A DNA stretch of 64,000 bases, taken from contig CM041294.1 of NCBI GenBank assembly GCA_023052935.1, positions 18,996,635 through 19,060,634 of the forward strand, in the 5' to 3' direction. The notes beneath the pieces are model-generated. The model saw only the letters and a program-made list of their open reading frames with translations, searched no databases and was not told the origin of the DNA. Shown in pieces: positions 1 through 9,912 of this stretch (positions are counted from its first letter, which is position 1; each line of letters begins with the position of its first letter). Source of the stretch: Piezodorus guildinii. Lineage: Eukaryota; Arthropoda; Insecta; Hemiptera; Pentatomidae. The translations under genes and the position numbers were made by a program.

Positions 1-19
1 AAAGTGAGAAGCGCTGAAA

Positions 20-320
20 TTTTTACAGAGGATTTTGGATTGTATGGATTGGATGCGGGTAGGATTTGATAGTCAGCCCACAGCCCTAAGTCCAGATCGG
101 TCTTATAATAGGGGTACTCACTACGTTTGCTATAGCATGCTATTTGTGTTATTTTGCTAAACCCGTCGAGTTTCTACAGTTATTTCCTGTATAAAATTGA
201 TGGGTTTAGCACAATAGCACAAATAGCATGCTATAGCAAACGTAGTGAGTACCCCTAATGTATAATGTAGATGAGCCTTTTGTAATTAAGAGGAAGCTTT
301 GACCGTTTAACCATTAAGTA
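20..320 (-). pseudogene. Jockey-like LINE relic split by a MITE
   Basis: On the minus strand this matches the C-terminal part of the jockey-like reverse transcriptase seen more completely at 17.9-18.7 kb; the shared stretch reads about 'ggattttggattgta...ggatgcggg' on the plus strand. It would have encoded the region after the catalytic domain of a non-LTR retrotransposon. The match breaks at 111 and resumes after 255, because a foldback element has inserted. No long open frame survives. The homology is by eye and short, so the family is more certain than the exact ends. Confidence 0.55.
111..255. mobile_element. Foldback MITE (about 145 bp)
   Basis: The segment begins GGGGTACTCACTACGTTTGC and ends with its reverse complement. 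The arms are about 54 bp each, nearly perfect and separated by a short AT-rich loop, so the whole element can fold into one hairpin. It interrupts a jockey-like relic whose two halves can be aligned to another copy at about 18.2 kb, which fixes the insertion site. The flanks TAAT/TAAT suggest a 3-4 bp target duplication. No coding capacity. The superfamily is uncertain. Confidence 0.8.
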
Positions 321-537
321 GCCTAAAACGGCTAAAAATAATTTAAATCAATAATCTGTTATTTTTGAACATAGAGAAAATTTTGTTAACCAGAACATAG
401 TGATTGATTATAAATAAGAAAATTAAAAAAATAAATGTTAACTATTTATTCACAAATAACTCACTTGTTATTGAGGATAGAGAAAAAGATGTATAGCATT
501 TTATGATCAGGACACCGAGACGAACAAAAAAAAAGAT

Positions 538-575
538 ATTGAAATCATGACTGTATGTATAGTCATGATTTCAAT
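538..575. repeat. Perfect 15-bp inverted repeat
   Basis: ATTGAAATCATGACT is followed by an 8-nt spacer and its exact reverse complement. It lies in AT-rich DNA with no neighbouring gene and may be the remnant of a MITE. A role as a terminator or regulatory hairpin has no support here. Confidence 0.6.
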
Positions 576-684
576 TTCTTTTTTCACAGTATTTTTACGT
601 TAGAATTAAATTCCTTAAAAAAAAAAAATAAATGAAAAGATCATCGAAATCGGTTTAGAAATAGCAGAGGTTTTGGTTTATTTG

Positions 685-971
685 TTGTTTGTTTATTTGT
701 TTAACGTCACTTTATGCTACTATGGCTAATCGGACGGTGCTACAGTGGGAGTCCTAAATTTTGCCTATCCAGGTTTTATTAGGATAGGGATCTTTAACGA
801 GTACCTGACATCGCACAGGCTCGGGACCACCTTTTAACGTCCCCTCCGAAGGACGGCATAACTAAGGATTTTTAACTCCCATTAAAAAATCCCAGGGCCA
901 GTCGCGGGTTTGGATCCGGGACCATTGGCATAGTAAGCTGTTATGCTAGCCACTACACTGTGGGTGACCCC
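685..971 (-). mobile_element. tRNA-derived SINE (family S1)
   Basis: A copy of the main SINE of the window in reverse orientation. In sense orientation S1 has a tRNA-like head starting GGGATCACTTGTAGC, an A box near TAGCTGGGTGG, a B box near GGGTTCAAACCCG, a body with CCGTCCTTCGGAGGGGACG, and a tail ending AAAGTGACGTTAAATAAATA. This copy is diverged in the B-box region (it reads about 'cgggtttggatccggg' on the plus strand). Nothing suggests it is still transcribed. Confidence 0.85.
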
Positions 972-1308
972 CAAGCAATGTTGTATAATGCCAAAGCCTT
1001 ATTTGGTTACTGCTGCATCAAAAATCCTTCAGAGGTTGTAACTGCGTTCTCATCCCTTATTATTAAAAAATAAAATGTCTAACGACAATTCCAGGTAGTC
1101 TTAGAGACAAGAAGTATGAATTAGTTAAAGTTCCTGGTTATTGCTAATCGTTGAGTAAATTAACCATAAAATACAACAACAACACCGAAATTTTGGGAAG
1201 ACTATAATTTTCAGACCAAAATGGTTGTATTTTTTATCGTTTAAAAATACATTTGTATACAGAAATCACCAAAGAATAAACATACTCATTGGCATCATTA
1301 CTTATACG

Positions 1309-1373
1309 TACTCCCATAAAAAAATCCTAGAGGCACCCGCAGGTTTCAACCCACGACCTTTGGCATAGAGGTT
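1309..1373 (-). mobile_element. S1 SINE head fragment
   Basis: Only the tRNA-related B-box region and the adjoining body survive: 'cccataaaaaaatcctag' followed by 'gcaggtttcaaccc' on the plus strand. The 3' tail and the start of the head are missing. Confidence 0.6.
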
Positions 1374-1433
1374 TTGGTTTATTATTTTCAATAATCAACC
1401 TTTGTGATAGACCAAACAAAAAAGAATTACTCC
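1374..1433 (+). repeat. Dispersed AT-rich repeat, left part
   Basis: This segment and the one that resumes at 1717 together align with 23280-23430, sharing 'ttcaataat.aacctttt' and then 'atttgagag.tt.cgtttcaa.atgc'. An S1 SINE has split it. A 3' piece also occurs near 24635-24695. There is no coding potential and its class is unknown. Confidence 0.5.
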
Positions 1434-1716
1434 TAGGGATCACTTGTAGCTGGGTGGCTAGCGTAACAGCCTCCAAAAAGGTCACGGGTTCAAACCCGCA
1501 GGTGGTCCTAGGACTTTTTAATGGGAGTAAAAAATCCTTAGTTACGCCGTCCTTCGGAGGGGACGTTAAAAGGTGGTCCCGAGCCTGTGCGATGTCAGGT
1601 ACTCGTTAAAGATCCCTATCCCAATAAAACCTGGATAGGCAAAATTTAGGACTCCCACTGTAGCATCGTCCGATTAGCCATAGTAGCATAAAGTGATGTT
1701 AAATAAATAAACAAAC
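1434..1716 (+). mobile_element. tRNA-derived SINE S1, full length
   Basis: A complete copy from GGGATCACTTGTAGC to an AAATAAATAAACAAACA-type tail. It is flanked by an exact 12-bp duplication AAGAATTACTCC (1422-1433 and 1717-1728), the mark of LINE-mediated retroposition. A box and B box are recognisable, so RNA polymerase III promotion was once possible. It sits inside another dispersed repeat. Confidence 0.92.
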
Positions 1717-1844
1717 AAGAATTACTCCCGCTCAAAATTTGAGAGTTTACGTTTCAAGATGCGTAGAATCCGAATAACGAATACAAAAAATCCGTTTCTT
1801 ATAATAAATAAATGAATAAATACCAAAACGTAGCCTTATAAACA

Positions 1845-2055
1845 GTAATACCCTAATATTGTTATTTGGAAATAATAAACCATTGTGTAATCATTTGCAG
1901 CGTTTTTTACTTGGTGATGTGGTGATTGATCTATTTATCGGTATACACGTTATATAATTGTTTTTAAACAGCTATATAAATTTTAATACCCATACATAAT
2001 TATTCGGAAATAATAATCCATTATGTAATAATTTGCAACGTTCTTTCAATATATG
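1845..2055 (+). repeat. Pair of direct repeats, period about 130 bp
   Basis: Two diverged units share 'gaaataataa.ccatt.tgtaat.atttgca.cgtt' at about 1867-1905 and 1999-2045, both preceded by related AT-rich DNA. A third distant relative lies near 26165-26215. This may be a decayed short tandem array or two copies of a small element. Confidence 0.45.
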
Positions 2056-2639
2056 CAGTATGTTATTGTACATTTCCTTTTCCGACTATATTCATGAACG
2101 TTTTTATAACTTTAATTGACAGTCTGGACTTGTTTGATTTACTTCTGTTAGAATGTTACGCCTCCAGGAAGAGGCGATTTTCCGCGCTGTGCCTAAGACT
2201 CTTGGTGGGACTCGGAAAATGTCTACTGCAGAGTGTATCAAATAAAATAACCAAGATAAAATCGAATATTATCATGAGACATAAATCAGATTTGAGGTAC
2301 TATTTGCGAGACGAGAGAGAGAGAGAGCTATATAATGGACGAAGGCCTCTTGATGATAATAACAGGGATTGAGCGAGAGCAGATTGCATCCCGACCTGCA
2401 TCCCCATTCAGCCCCTCGTTTACCTTCTGCTTTCGGCCAGCTGTCCGGTCTATCCACTGTTTTCATTATATTTTGTAAGGCCCATTAGCTCAAGATTTTT
2501 TCTAAATAATGGATGAGCGAATCGCTCTTGTTGTTCTTTATTGTTATTTGCGGTTGAGTATGGAGTTGTTTTCTCAAAGCATTATTTGCTGGTTGAAAAG
2601 TAAATGATGCATTTTTTCTCATATCGAAATGACATTTTT
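2056..2639. other. No gene recognised
   Basis: This stretch includes a short GC-richer patch at 2155-2240 and a GA-rich run near 2311-2327. Small open frames on both strands show no protein family I recognise and lack consistent codon character. I treat it as intergenic or intronic DNA. Confidence 0.5.
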
Positions 2640-3534
2640 ACTTTCACTTACTATATATAGTGAGGGAAAGTATTGCGATCGTAAAAATTTTCGAATTCCA
2701 GTTTTCAACGGAAATACACGTTTTAGGGTCCCCTGAGTCCAAATAACCAAGTCCCGCAAAAAGGTGTGTATGTGTGTGTGTGTCTTAACTCCCGGGCGGA
2801 AACGGTACGTCCTATGAAACTGAGATTTCATATTTAAGACAACTATACGCTCGAGACGTGACAAAACTTTTTTCATCAATATGAGCTTACCAGAAGAGGC
2901 ACTTTATACCATGCATTTTGCACCTTTTTTCGATTTTCTCGAAAATGGTTCCGACGATTTTGATTAACTCGCTATATCGATGTAAAATTTAATGGACTTT
3001 AATATGTAGGTTCCATTCTGATTAAAATGGTCTGACAGGGCTTAAATGCCGATATTTTAAATTTTCTTCCCCTAAAGTCCCTTTAATTTTGTAGATTCAA
3101 TAAAAATAAATATATTATCTTGTTAGCACTGATACAAAACAGGTAAATATATATAAATTGAATAAATTCGATACCCAACTAAAGGAGAGAACAGAAAAAA
3201 TATTTTTTTTAATGCAATTTTTCGTTTTTGAACGTAAGAGCAGTAATATACATGTATGATATATCGTTGGAAAGCTAAAGATTTTAGAAAAAATATTATA
3301 TCATACACAAGCTTTTAAAAGTTAATAGAAAGTGATGAAAAGAAGATAAAACTAACTGATTATTTTAGATAATAATATAATAGATTTTTTAATGAAACAC
3401 GTGTTTCTATATAAATTCAATTTAATTAATTCTTTAATAGTTTCACGTATTTTTATCTCTAACTGTATTTGAAAATTCTTTCATTGATTTTAAAAATGGA
3501 GGTAAGTGAAAGTCGTGTGTTGCCCGCACCAGAT
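2640..3534 (+). mobile_element. AF1 repeat, near full-length copy A
   Basis: The most complete member of a family seen at least nine times here. It starts ACTTTCACTTACTATATATA, where a terminal hairpin (TTACTATATATAGTAA) lies, and ends GGTAAGTGAAAGT followed by a short GC-richer tail that finishes in CGCACCAGAT and a T run. ACTTTCACTTAC and GTAAGTGAAAGT are inverted relative to each other. A GT microsatellite (about 2764-2783) lies inside. Such a layout (subterminal inverted repeats, internal microsatellite, terminal hairpin, insertion beside T runs) recalls Helentron-derived non-autonomous elements (HINE/DINE-1), but that class call is inference. No long open frame. Confidence 0.8.
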
Positions 3535-4967
3535 TTTTTTATTCCAGTTTTGACTGGAATCAAATTGTCAAGGAAACTGGATGTAAAACTGTACCGCGCA
3601 TACTCTAAACTATTTTCAGTGGCCATAGACTTGCCTTGGAAAGTGCCTATTTACATAAAAGAGCATAACAAGGCTCTAATTTACAACTTCTCTTTGGCGA
3701 TTCTTGGTTTCCGCAAGGCTTCTAAACCACAAGACGGATTTTCAAACGGTTTTCACCACCATTTATTGCATTTTTTTTAATGAAGGTTTATTAGTAAAAT
3801 ACATTGCAATGTAGCTTTTCTTAAAACGGAAAAAATAAATTTCCTGTACCAGTCATTAAAAAATTATTCCTGAAATATAAATAGTAATTTAACGTATAAT
3901 AAACCGTTGGAAATCGCAAGAATTTAGATAAGTAAATATGCTAAAAAGAATTTCTTAAAATGAAGTTGTTGTAAGCTCATAAGCTTTACATAAATGAAGT
4001 TATTTCTATCGTTTTTGAATAGATACATACCAATCAAGTTTATTTATATGGGAAAATTAAATTATCCGTTATCTCTGCTTCACTTTAAAAAACAATAAAA
4101 ATAATCTTAACCAATTTCACATTTCGTTACGGTAAACTAAAACACTTAAAGCAATAAACTCCAAATCGGTCAGAAAGAGCCTTTTTTAACATAAATGACT
4201 CCTCATTCAAATTGCACCCGTGCGAAGCTATTTTCATTATAAGATATATTTAACAGTCTACTAAATGGTATTATTATGGAAACTAAATTAAACTTTTAAA
4301 TAGGTAATTTGAAATATAAACCGAACACAGCACAAAAACATATTTCATAATAACTAGCAGTAAAACTTTGACAACGATATCTAAAACCAGCCAAAGCTGT
4401 TGGATTCCTAGAAACAGTGGATAAATTGTCTATATGTTTGACTTTAAAACAACATATAAATAAACTGAACCTATTTTGCTTTATTGATAGAAATAACGTT
4501 TTTGATTTCTAACGATGATTAAATATAAAAAACAGGTGAATAGATAAATATAATATTCTGTTATGCTGTGCACTTTTCGCTATGATGAAATAGATAAACT
4601 CTAAAACGGCCAAACTGTGCTTCTTTAAGCACAAATGACACCACATTCAATTATAGGTATGCAAAGCAGGGGTGGGTCACTAGTTTTGTATTAATGAAGC
4701 AATAATTTGTTATTATGTATTAATTCCAAAATCTGCTGAATCATATTTACATTAAATATTGAACAGCTATGTGTTACATATTAACTAGGGGAAACATTTT
4801 TTCTACGCATTTTTCCTGTCAGACGCATCCTCTTTACAAAAAGACGGATTCTTCTGAGGATCACGTAGGAGTAGAATGTTCCTGCTTTTTTCCCATTGTG
4901 ATGCCTCTCAGTTCGGTCTTGAATTGAATACAACATGAACCGAAGTAATTTTTTTTTATTTGAGCCG
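3535..4967. other. AT-rich DNA, no gene recognised
   Basis: The segment 3787-3960 is distantly repeated at about 51190-51340 (shared 'attattcctgaaatat' and '...taccgttgg'-like motifs), suggesting more decayed AF1-related sequence. An open frame over 3469-3780 spans the AF1 end and shows no recognisable domain. Confidence 0.45.
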
Positions 4968-5269
4968 AGTGAGGTCTGTAAATGGGCGCGCCCTAGGCCG
5001 GCCTCGAAAACCACAAAAACTAATCCGGTACAGCTCCATCCGCCATCTAGTCGGAATTATTGCTCTTCCATCGTTCTATTTGCGTTCGCTCGAGGATATT
5101 AGGACGGTCGCTTGGAGCCATTTTTCTAGGATGTAGGCAGGTAAAAGTAACTTTAGATCGAATACCATTAGGTTCATTAAGAAGTTTAGGTTACAGGTAG
5201 TATCGAATTGGAGTGGTGTAATGTTGTTTTTCTTTAGTATGGAAATCGTGTCCATTTACAGACCTCACT
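4968..5269. mobile_element. 302-bp element with 18-bp terminal inverted repeats
   Basis: AGTGAGGTCTGTAAATGG opens the element and its exact reverse complement closes it. Directly inside the left end is a GC island made of overlapping palindromes: GGCGCGCC, CCTAGG and GGCCGGCC at 4985-5003. The interior has no open frame of note, so this is probably a non-autonomous DNA transposon. I could not define a target-site duplication, and no second copy is visible in the window. Confidence 0.6.
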
Positions 5270-5481
5270 TAGTGATGCAAACATATTGGTTCTTTGTGTT
5301 TCTTAATTAAAAATAATTTATTTAGATATACAGATAGATAACTGTTTTTTTATTGTTTTTTTCAGCGTATTACAACAAAAATAAAATAAAGGACTATCTT
5401 ACAATTTATAAAAAAAAATTAATAGAACTATGGTATTTTGGACCATCTAGTCCGGAGCCGAACTGTTAAAATTTACGAATT
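5270..5481. other. AT-rich spacer
   Basis: Poly-A/T tracts only; no coding or repeat feature recognised. Confidence 0.5.
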
Positions 5482-5740
5482 AATTTGTTTATTTATTTAT
5501 TTATGACGCCTCTACCTTTGTGGGTCATTGGCGTTCACACTTACATTTTATACTCTGTTATAATATAAACTTCTTTTTAAATGCTTGAAGAGGATATTGG
5601 CTTTGTTTTCATCATCTTGTAATAATTCTTTTAGAGTTTTTTCCATTTTTAGTTCAATTCTTAATTTATTGAGAATTGTACAATCTAACAATATATGTTT
5701 TACTGTTCTCATTGTGTCACATTGTGTGTCAAATTTACGA
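5482..5740 (-). pseudogene. Non-LTR retrotransposon C-terminus and 3' tail
   Basis: The minus-strand frame ending at 5548 contains C-x3-RTVKHILLDC followed by an R-rich and L-rich helix and a short C-terminal block. This is the arrangement of the cysteine/histidine motif near the C-terminus of many non-LTR retrotransposon ORF2 proteins. The 3' untranslated part ends in an AAATAAATAAATAAAC-type tail near 5482, like the tail of the S1 SINEs. Upstream on the same strand the frame runs into an unrelated Penelope-like relic, so the LINE is 5' truncated. The clade is unresolved. Confidence 0.6.
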
Positions 5741-5774
5741 ATTATACAGCAGTAACAATATAATAAAAATAATA

Positions 5775-6345
5775 CACTGTATAAAAATAGTACAGTTTTT
5801 TCAAAGTCGAAGGAGTGGTTTAACAATAAAGAATGTTCTGAGAGCTCAGACGCAGTGGGTTTTTTTTTTTTTTGAGGAAACGGAATATTTGTGCTGAGAG
5901 ATACGGTCCTTGAGAAGGTTATTAATCTCCCCAATGTAAGAGGAATTACAGTTTGGACTGGAGCATGGAATTCTGTCTAAAACTTGTGAGCGATGGAAAG
6001 GGAAAAGAGGATCTTTTAGATTGTAGAGTTTGGAAAGTCTATTTTGGGATTTGAAGGTCTTAGGTTGGGATTGAGGGAACATAATGATTTTTTCAGAGAG
6101 AAAAGGAATATATAGAAATGATTTATAAAGAGGGTTGGAAATGGAGGGATGGGAAGTAGAAAGTGATGGTGGATGATTTATGTCTTTGTCGATAAGTCTG
6201 TTGATAGTTGGAAGAGGAAAGTTATTTGATATTAGGATTTGTATGATACGATTTTTGTTGGAGATGGAAAGACTTCTATAAATACAGTTTTTGGCTATAT
6301 TGATTTTTGATGATAAGGGTGCTGGGAGTGATAGTTCAAAACTCT
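5775..6345 (-). pseudogene. Penelope-like element relic with GIY-YIG domain
   Basis: The translated minus strand shows, in order: a region like the end of the reverse transcriptase with the block YKSFLYIPFLSEKI, then a linker, then IPC-x4-CNSSYIGE, then LKDRISQHKYSV, then, after a frame change, ELSEHS-x5-HSFDF. The IPC/C spacing, the YIG core, the basic R-x3-H and the downstream histidines fit the GIY-YIG endonuclease that ends Penelope-like retroelement proteins. The frame is broken at a T run (about 5860-5873), exactly between the two halves. The catalytic reverse-transcriptase motifs are absent, so only the C-terminal quarter or so remains. I am confident of the family and not of the subclade. 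Confidence 0.75.
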
Positions 6346-6988
6346 TAAAAATTTGGCAAAAATCTGGAAACGTAGACTACATTTATTTTTGAAATTGTTA
6401 ACGGAATAAAACTTAATTGGAAGTGGAAATTGCTCAATTATATTTTTTTAAATACAATTGAAACTCTTTCAAGTTTATAAAAAAGAAAGAAAATTTATTA
6501 TATTAGTCCACGTCTTCAGAACAGAAATTACCAAATGAATTTAGGAAATCATAGGAAATGTATTTATAGCATTTTTTTTAAAACCTTGAAAATTGAAGAT
6601 TAAAGAAAGAACCCTAAAAAGTCGAAATAAAATAAATGAATTGTAAAAATACAATTAATGTTCAAAATCCTTAGTAATATGTTATATTTGCTTTTATAAT
6701 AATATGTTATTCTTGATATGGATTCAGATTCGTACTATAGCCATCAATTAGTCATTATGTCAATCCGAAATTTCGAAGCTCAGTTCGTCTCAAAGCAGGA
6801 GGCATATTGAGAAGATTAATGTTTAATGAAGTATTGGGTTCTAAAATAAGTTTGAGGCGTTTTTAAATGTTTCGATTCAATTCTCTCTGTGTTTATAAAA
6901 TCATGTTTACTAGGTCAATAATGTTTAAATATCCTAAAAAATGATCATTTAAGGTACTGTTATGCATAGGTTTCAACAAATATTTCTT
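6346..6988. other. AT-rich DNA, no gene recognised
   Basis: Low-complexity AT-rich sequence with no recognisable domain. The right end adjoins the inverted-repeat element that follows. Confidence 0.5.
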
Positions 6989-7040
6989 ATTATAGGTGGA
7001 ATAATCAGGAATCAGTCATTGTTTGAAAATTTTTAATTTT

Positions 7041-7080
7041 GCCAACGTTTCGGCTCAAGCTTGCGAGCCATCATCAGGAC
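7041..7080 (-). ncRNA. Hammerhead ribozyme-like motif (left arm of HH1 copy 1)
   Basis: On the minus strand: CTGATGA, then stem II formed by GGCTC and GAGCC, then GAAA, then CGTT and GGC. GTC before and GGC after can form a 3-bp stem I (one G-U). The stem III position holds only the palindrome ACGT, as in the minimal hammerheads reported from Penelope-like elements that may act as dimers. Predicted cleavage follows ACGTT. Activity is unproven. Confidence 0.6.
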
Positions 7081-7869
7081 TACAAACATCAGAACAAAAG
7101 AGATACATATTAATATGATAATGAAAATTTTCTTTTGAATGTAGTGACAATTATAACATTTGAAATAAACCAGAAAAATATACCAACATACTTAAATATT
7201 ATAGATACAAATAATGATAATATGATACATAATCTGATGATGATAAGCATAAAAACATTTCTACAAAACTTTAGACTTTAATATAGAAGTAAAAAAAATA
7301 TATATATATAAACGTACCATTACTGAGCCATGTCCAAGCATAAACTGAGGAAAACCATTAACATAGGTAGTATGGGAAGGGGTTCATGTAAAAACCCTGA
7401 AGGTTTTCCCCTCTAAATATAAATACTACAGCTTATCTTTGTTTTTAAAAAGTTTTACAAAATTCTACAATGGAAAAACAAAACAATATACTCGTATGTA
7501 CAATAAGGATCAACATTTTTAACAGAAAATTATAAACACTAGAATCTGAGGTGTGTAAAAGATCCATGAGGTATATAATAAAAAATAAAATAAAATAAAT
7601 AAATAATAAAAACAAAAACCAGAGGTGTTATAAACGAAAAGATAAATATACAGTAAATAAAATATAAATTACACAAGCAATTTGCACAATAAAGTAATAA
7701 AGTTATAATTTAAGTAGACGGAAGATGTTGGCCTACGAGGGAGAGATTATCGGTCTGTTTTATGATTAACGGGTACTCGATCACTACATTAATCATCAAT
7801 TGTCACCACATTCAAAAGACAATTTTCATTATCATATTAATATGTATCTCTTTTGTTCTGATGTTTGTA

Positions 7870-7909
7870 GCCCTGATGATGGCTCACAAGCTTTAGCCGA
7901 AACGTTGGC
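7870..7909 (+). ncRNA. Hammerhead ribozyme-like motif (right arm of HH1 copy 1)
   Basis: GCC, CTGATGA, stem II (GGCT...AGCC), GAAA, CGTT, GGC in order on the plus strand. Stem I GCC/GGC is fully paired. It is the mirror of the left-arm motif but differs in the stem II loop. Confidence 0.6.
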
Positions 7910-8029
7910 AACATTAATTTTCAAAAAATTACTAATTCCTAATTATTCCACCTATAATAGTTCCTACTTTTGACTATACATCCTCAATACAATATTTCTT
8001 ATCTTTAAGTGGTATTTTGATTTTTTATT

Positions 8030-8290
8030 TCCGGAAAGGAAAATCCGCTGCACACACGGCTAACCAAATTTACAATATGTAATGTCCGATTATTCCTTAG
8101 GAGAAGGTCCGTAAGTGGTTTGCTCGATTCAGAACCGGAAATTTTGACTTGGAAGATGTTGAACTGTTCTGGGAGGATATAATTTAAAAAATACCTGAAA
8201 GATGTCAACATATTATTGATCAAAATGGGTCAGATATAATTGGTTAAAAATATTTACAAGAATCCAAAGTTTTTATTGAAATCGCCTATT
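8030..8290 (+). pseudogene. Mariner transposase N-terminal relic
   Basis: Plus-strand translation gives KGKSAAHTAN, then a decayed stretch with stops, then VRKWFARFRTGNFDLED. That block is the second helix-turn-helix of mariner-family transposases, which binds the terminal inverted repeats. Stops and frame damage follow within about 10 residues and no catalytic DD34D segment is visible. It differs in sequence from the mariners at 34, 42 and 57 kb, so it is a separate lineage. Confidence 0.65.
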
Positions 8291-9912
8291 GAAAACGGTA
8301 CAAACCTTTTTACAACTAAATATATTTCGAAACTTTTCATTGTAAAATTTAAATCAAAAACGTATATTTTTATTGCTGGATCTATTACTGAACAATAACT
8401 AGCAACATATGTACATTCTGCTGTTTTTGGCCGACTGCTTTTCTAAGGCAGCGGTACCTTCAATAACTAGCTTCCTTCACAAATATTTAATCCATATTTA
8501 AACTATATTTAAGGATACCATTGGATTTCCTTTCCAAAGGTATCGTGTTTACCAATCCAATAGGTGGCATGCAGGGTAAGATTAAAGTAAACAAGATTCA
8601 ATTAATACATTATTATAATTATTAACCTACACATATCCATTATATTAACACATTGCTTAGAACTTTGGTTGAGAATACTGAGGGACATTTTCACTACTAC
8701 CTTTGCCATAGAATATTACCAATAACGATGTACCTTTGAAACACTTAGCCGGCTGGCGAAGGAGGAATCAGTTCTTAAGTTTCATCTTCCAACTGCTCTA
8801 AGACCCCCGGCGAACATCTCTTTCTCTTGTAGATGGACCCCGACTCCCCTCTTGCTATACTTCCATTCTCGAGGCTGGAATATACTCACCTCATCTTGAG
8901 GACAGAACTTGACTGACCTTTTCGAATCTTCTTCTCATCGTCGTTACCTCGGGCGGGTGGTAAGTGCCCCAAGCCGGGGGTCCTTTTTCCTAGTGTCTAT
9001 GAAGTTTCCCGAGATACATATTGATGGGGGGCCCCATGTAGGTAAAAGCCTTTTAAAGTTTTGCCGACAAAGGTTCGTTATCTTTAATTGTTTAATATTA
9101 AAATTATTTAATAATGAACTCCCCTCAGTATCCTTAATACATTACAATTCTAATATGCCACTATTATAAAGGTCCAAATGCGTCAGGTGTAATACTTAAG
9201 TAATTTAAAAGAACGCAGAGATAGGCTTTTGGATTCTAACTTTGTAAGGATAAAGTTGTTCTGTGCAACCTTGAAAAGGGGATAAAAAAATAAAATAACA
9301 ATCTAACATTAAATAATATCTAAGCATCAGCATGAACAACATCTGCTCAAAACTATTATTCCCGATGTCATGTCCCGATGATTCAAGTTCTGGAAACCAT
9401 GACATCCAATAAAGGAGAAATATCATTGACTCTATGGGCAGCCACCCGTCTTGGAATTACTGCTAAGAAAAAGTAAGATGTGCAGGAACTCATGTCCTAT
9501 CAGGGCTGCAGACAGTAAACGTTGGATTGGACAGGTTTTTAAGAAGAACACGGCGATTCAAAGAACGTTGTTACTTTTTTTTATATAGAACATTAACTAA
9601 AACTTTTTTTTTCTATTCGTATTGAAACCGAAAATATTAGAGAATTGTAGTGGTTCCTCTTCAGCAGCATGGCGGAAGTGCGTTTTCTAACCATATCACA
9701 CCTTGAAGAATTATTATTTTCATTTTAATGTCTAAGATATGATGGACAACTCCACGAGTTTCTTTCTACCTGTCGTTTATTTCGGGTAGTATTACTTTTA
9801 AGATTATAGATTCGATTATTTTTATCCCAACACATACATAATTAACAATGATAGAGTTTTTGTTGACCGTTGAGAAATTAGATGAGGAAGATAGATGGGG
9901 GTACGGTTATTA
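8291..9912. other. No gene recognised; GC-richer patch
   Basis: The part 8730-9060 is clearly richer in G+C than its surroundings and contains a plus-strand frame (8909-9169), but I recognise no domain. The rest is AT-rich. A single-copy non-coding or regulatory region cannot be excluded. Confidence 0.4.

Larger units (their letters stand above)
6989..7958. mobile_element. Inverted-repeat element 1 with hammerhead-like arms (family HH1)
   Basis: About 970 bp bounded by inverted arms of about 170 bp: ATTATAGGTGGAATAATCAG at the left, with its diverged complement at the right. Each arm contains one motif that looks like a hammerhead ribozyme core, both reading outward. The interior is AT-rich, contains no long open frame, and shares a block 'tatgggaaggggttcatg' through 'ctacagcttatctttg' with a second copy at 55.0-55.9 kb. 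It is probably non-autonomous and may derive from two head-to-head Penelope-type terminal regions. Confidence 0.75.

Noticed and set aside
3469..3780. 103-codon open frame
   Set aside because: It begins inside the AF1 3' end (KMEVSESRVLPAPD is repeat sequence also seen at 52.4 kb) and runs into non-repeat DNA, so it is accidental.
4985..5003. AscI-AvrII-FseI-like site cluster as vector contamination
   Set aside because: The surrounding 302 bp is bounded by a perfect 18-bp inverted repeat and the flanks look like ordinary genomic DNA, with no vector sequence recognisable.
6989..7958. The inverted element as a classic DNA-transposon MITE only
   Set aside because: The long arms alone would allow it, but the conserved hammerhead order of CTGATGA, stem II and GAAA in every arm is not explained by that reading. 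The DNA-transposon origin remains possible.
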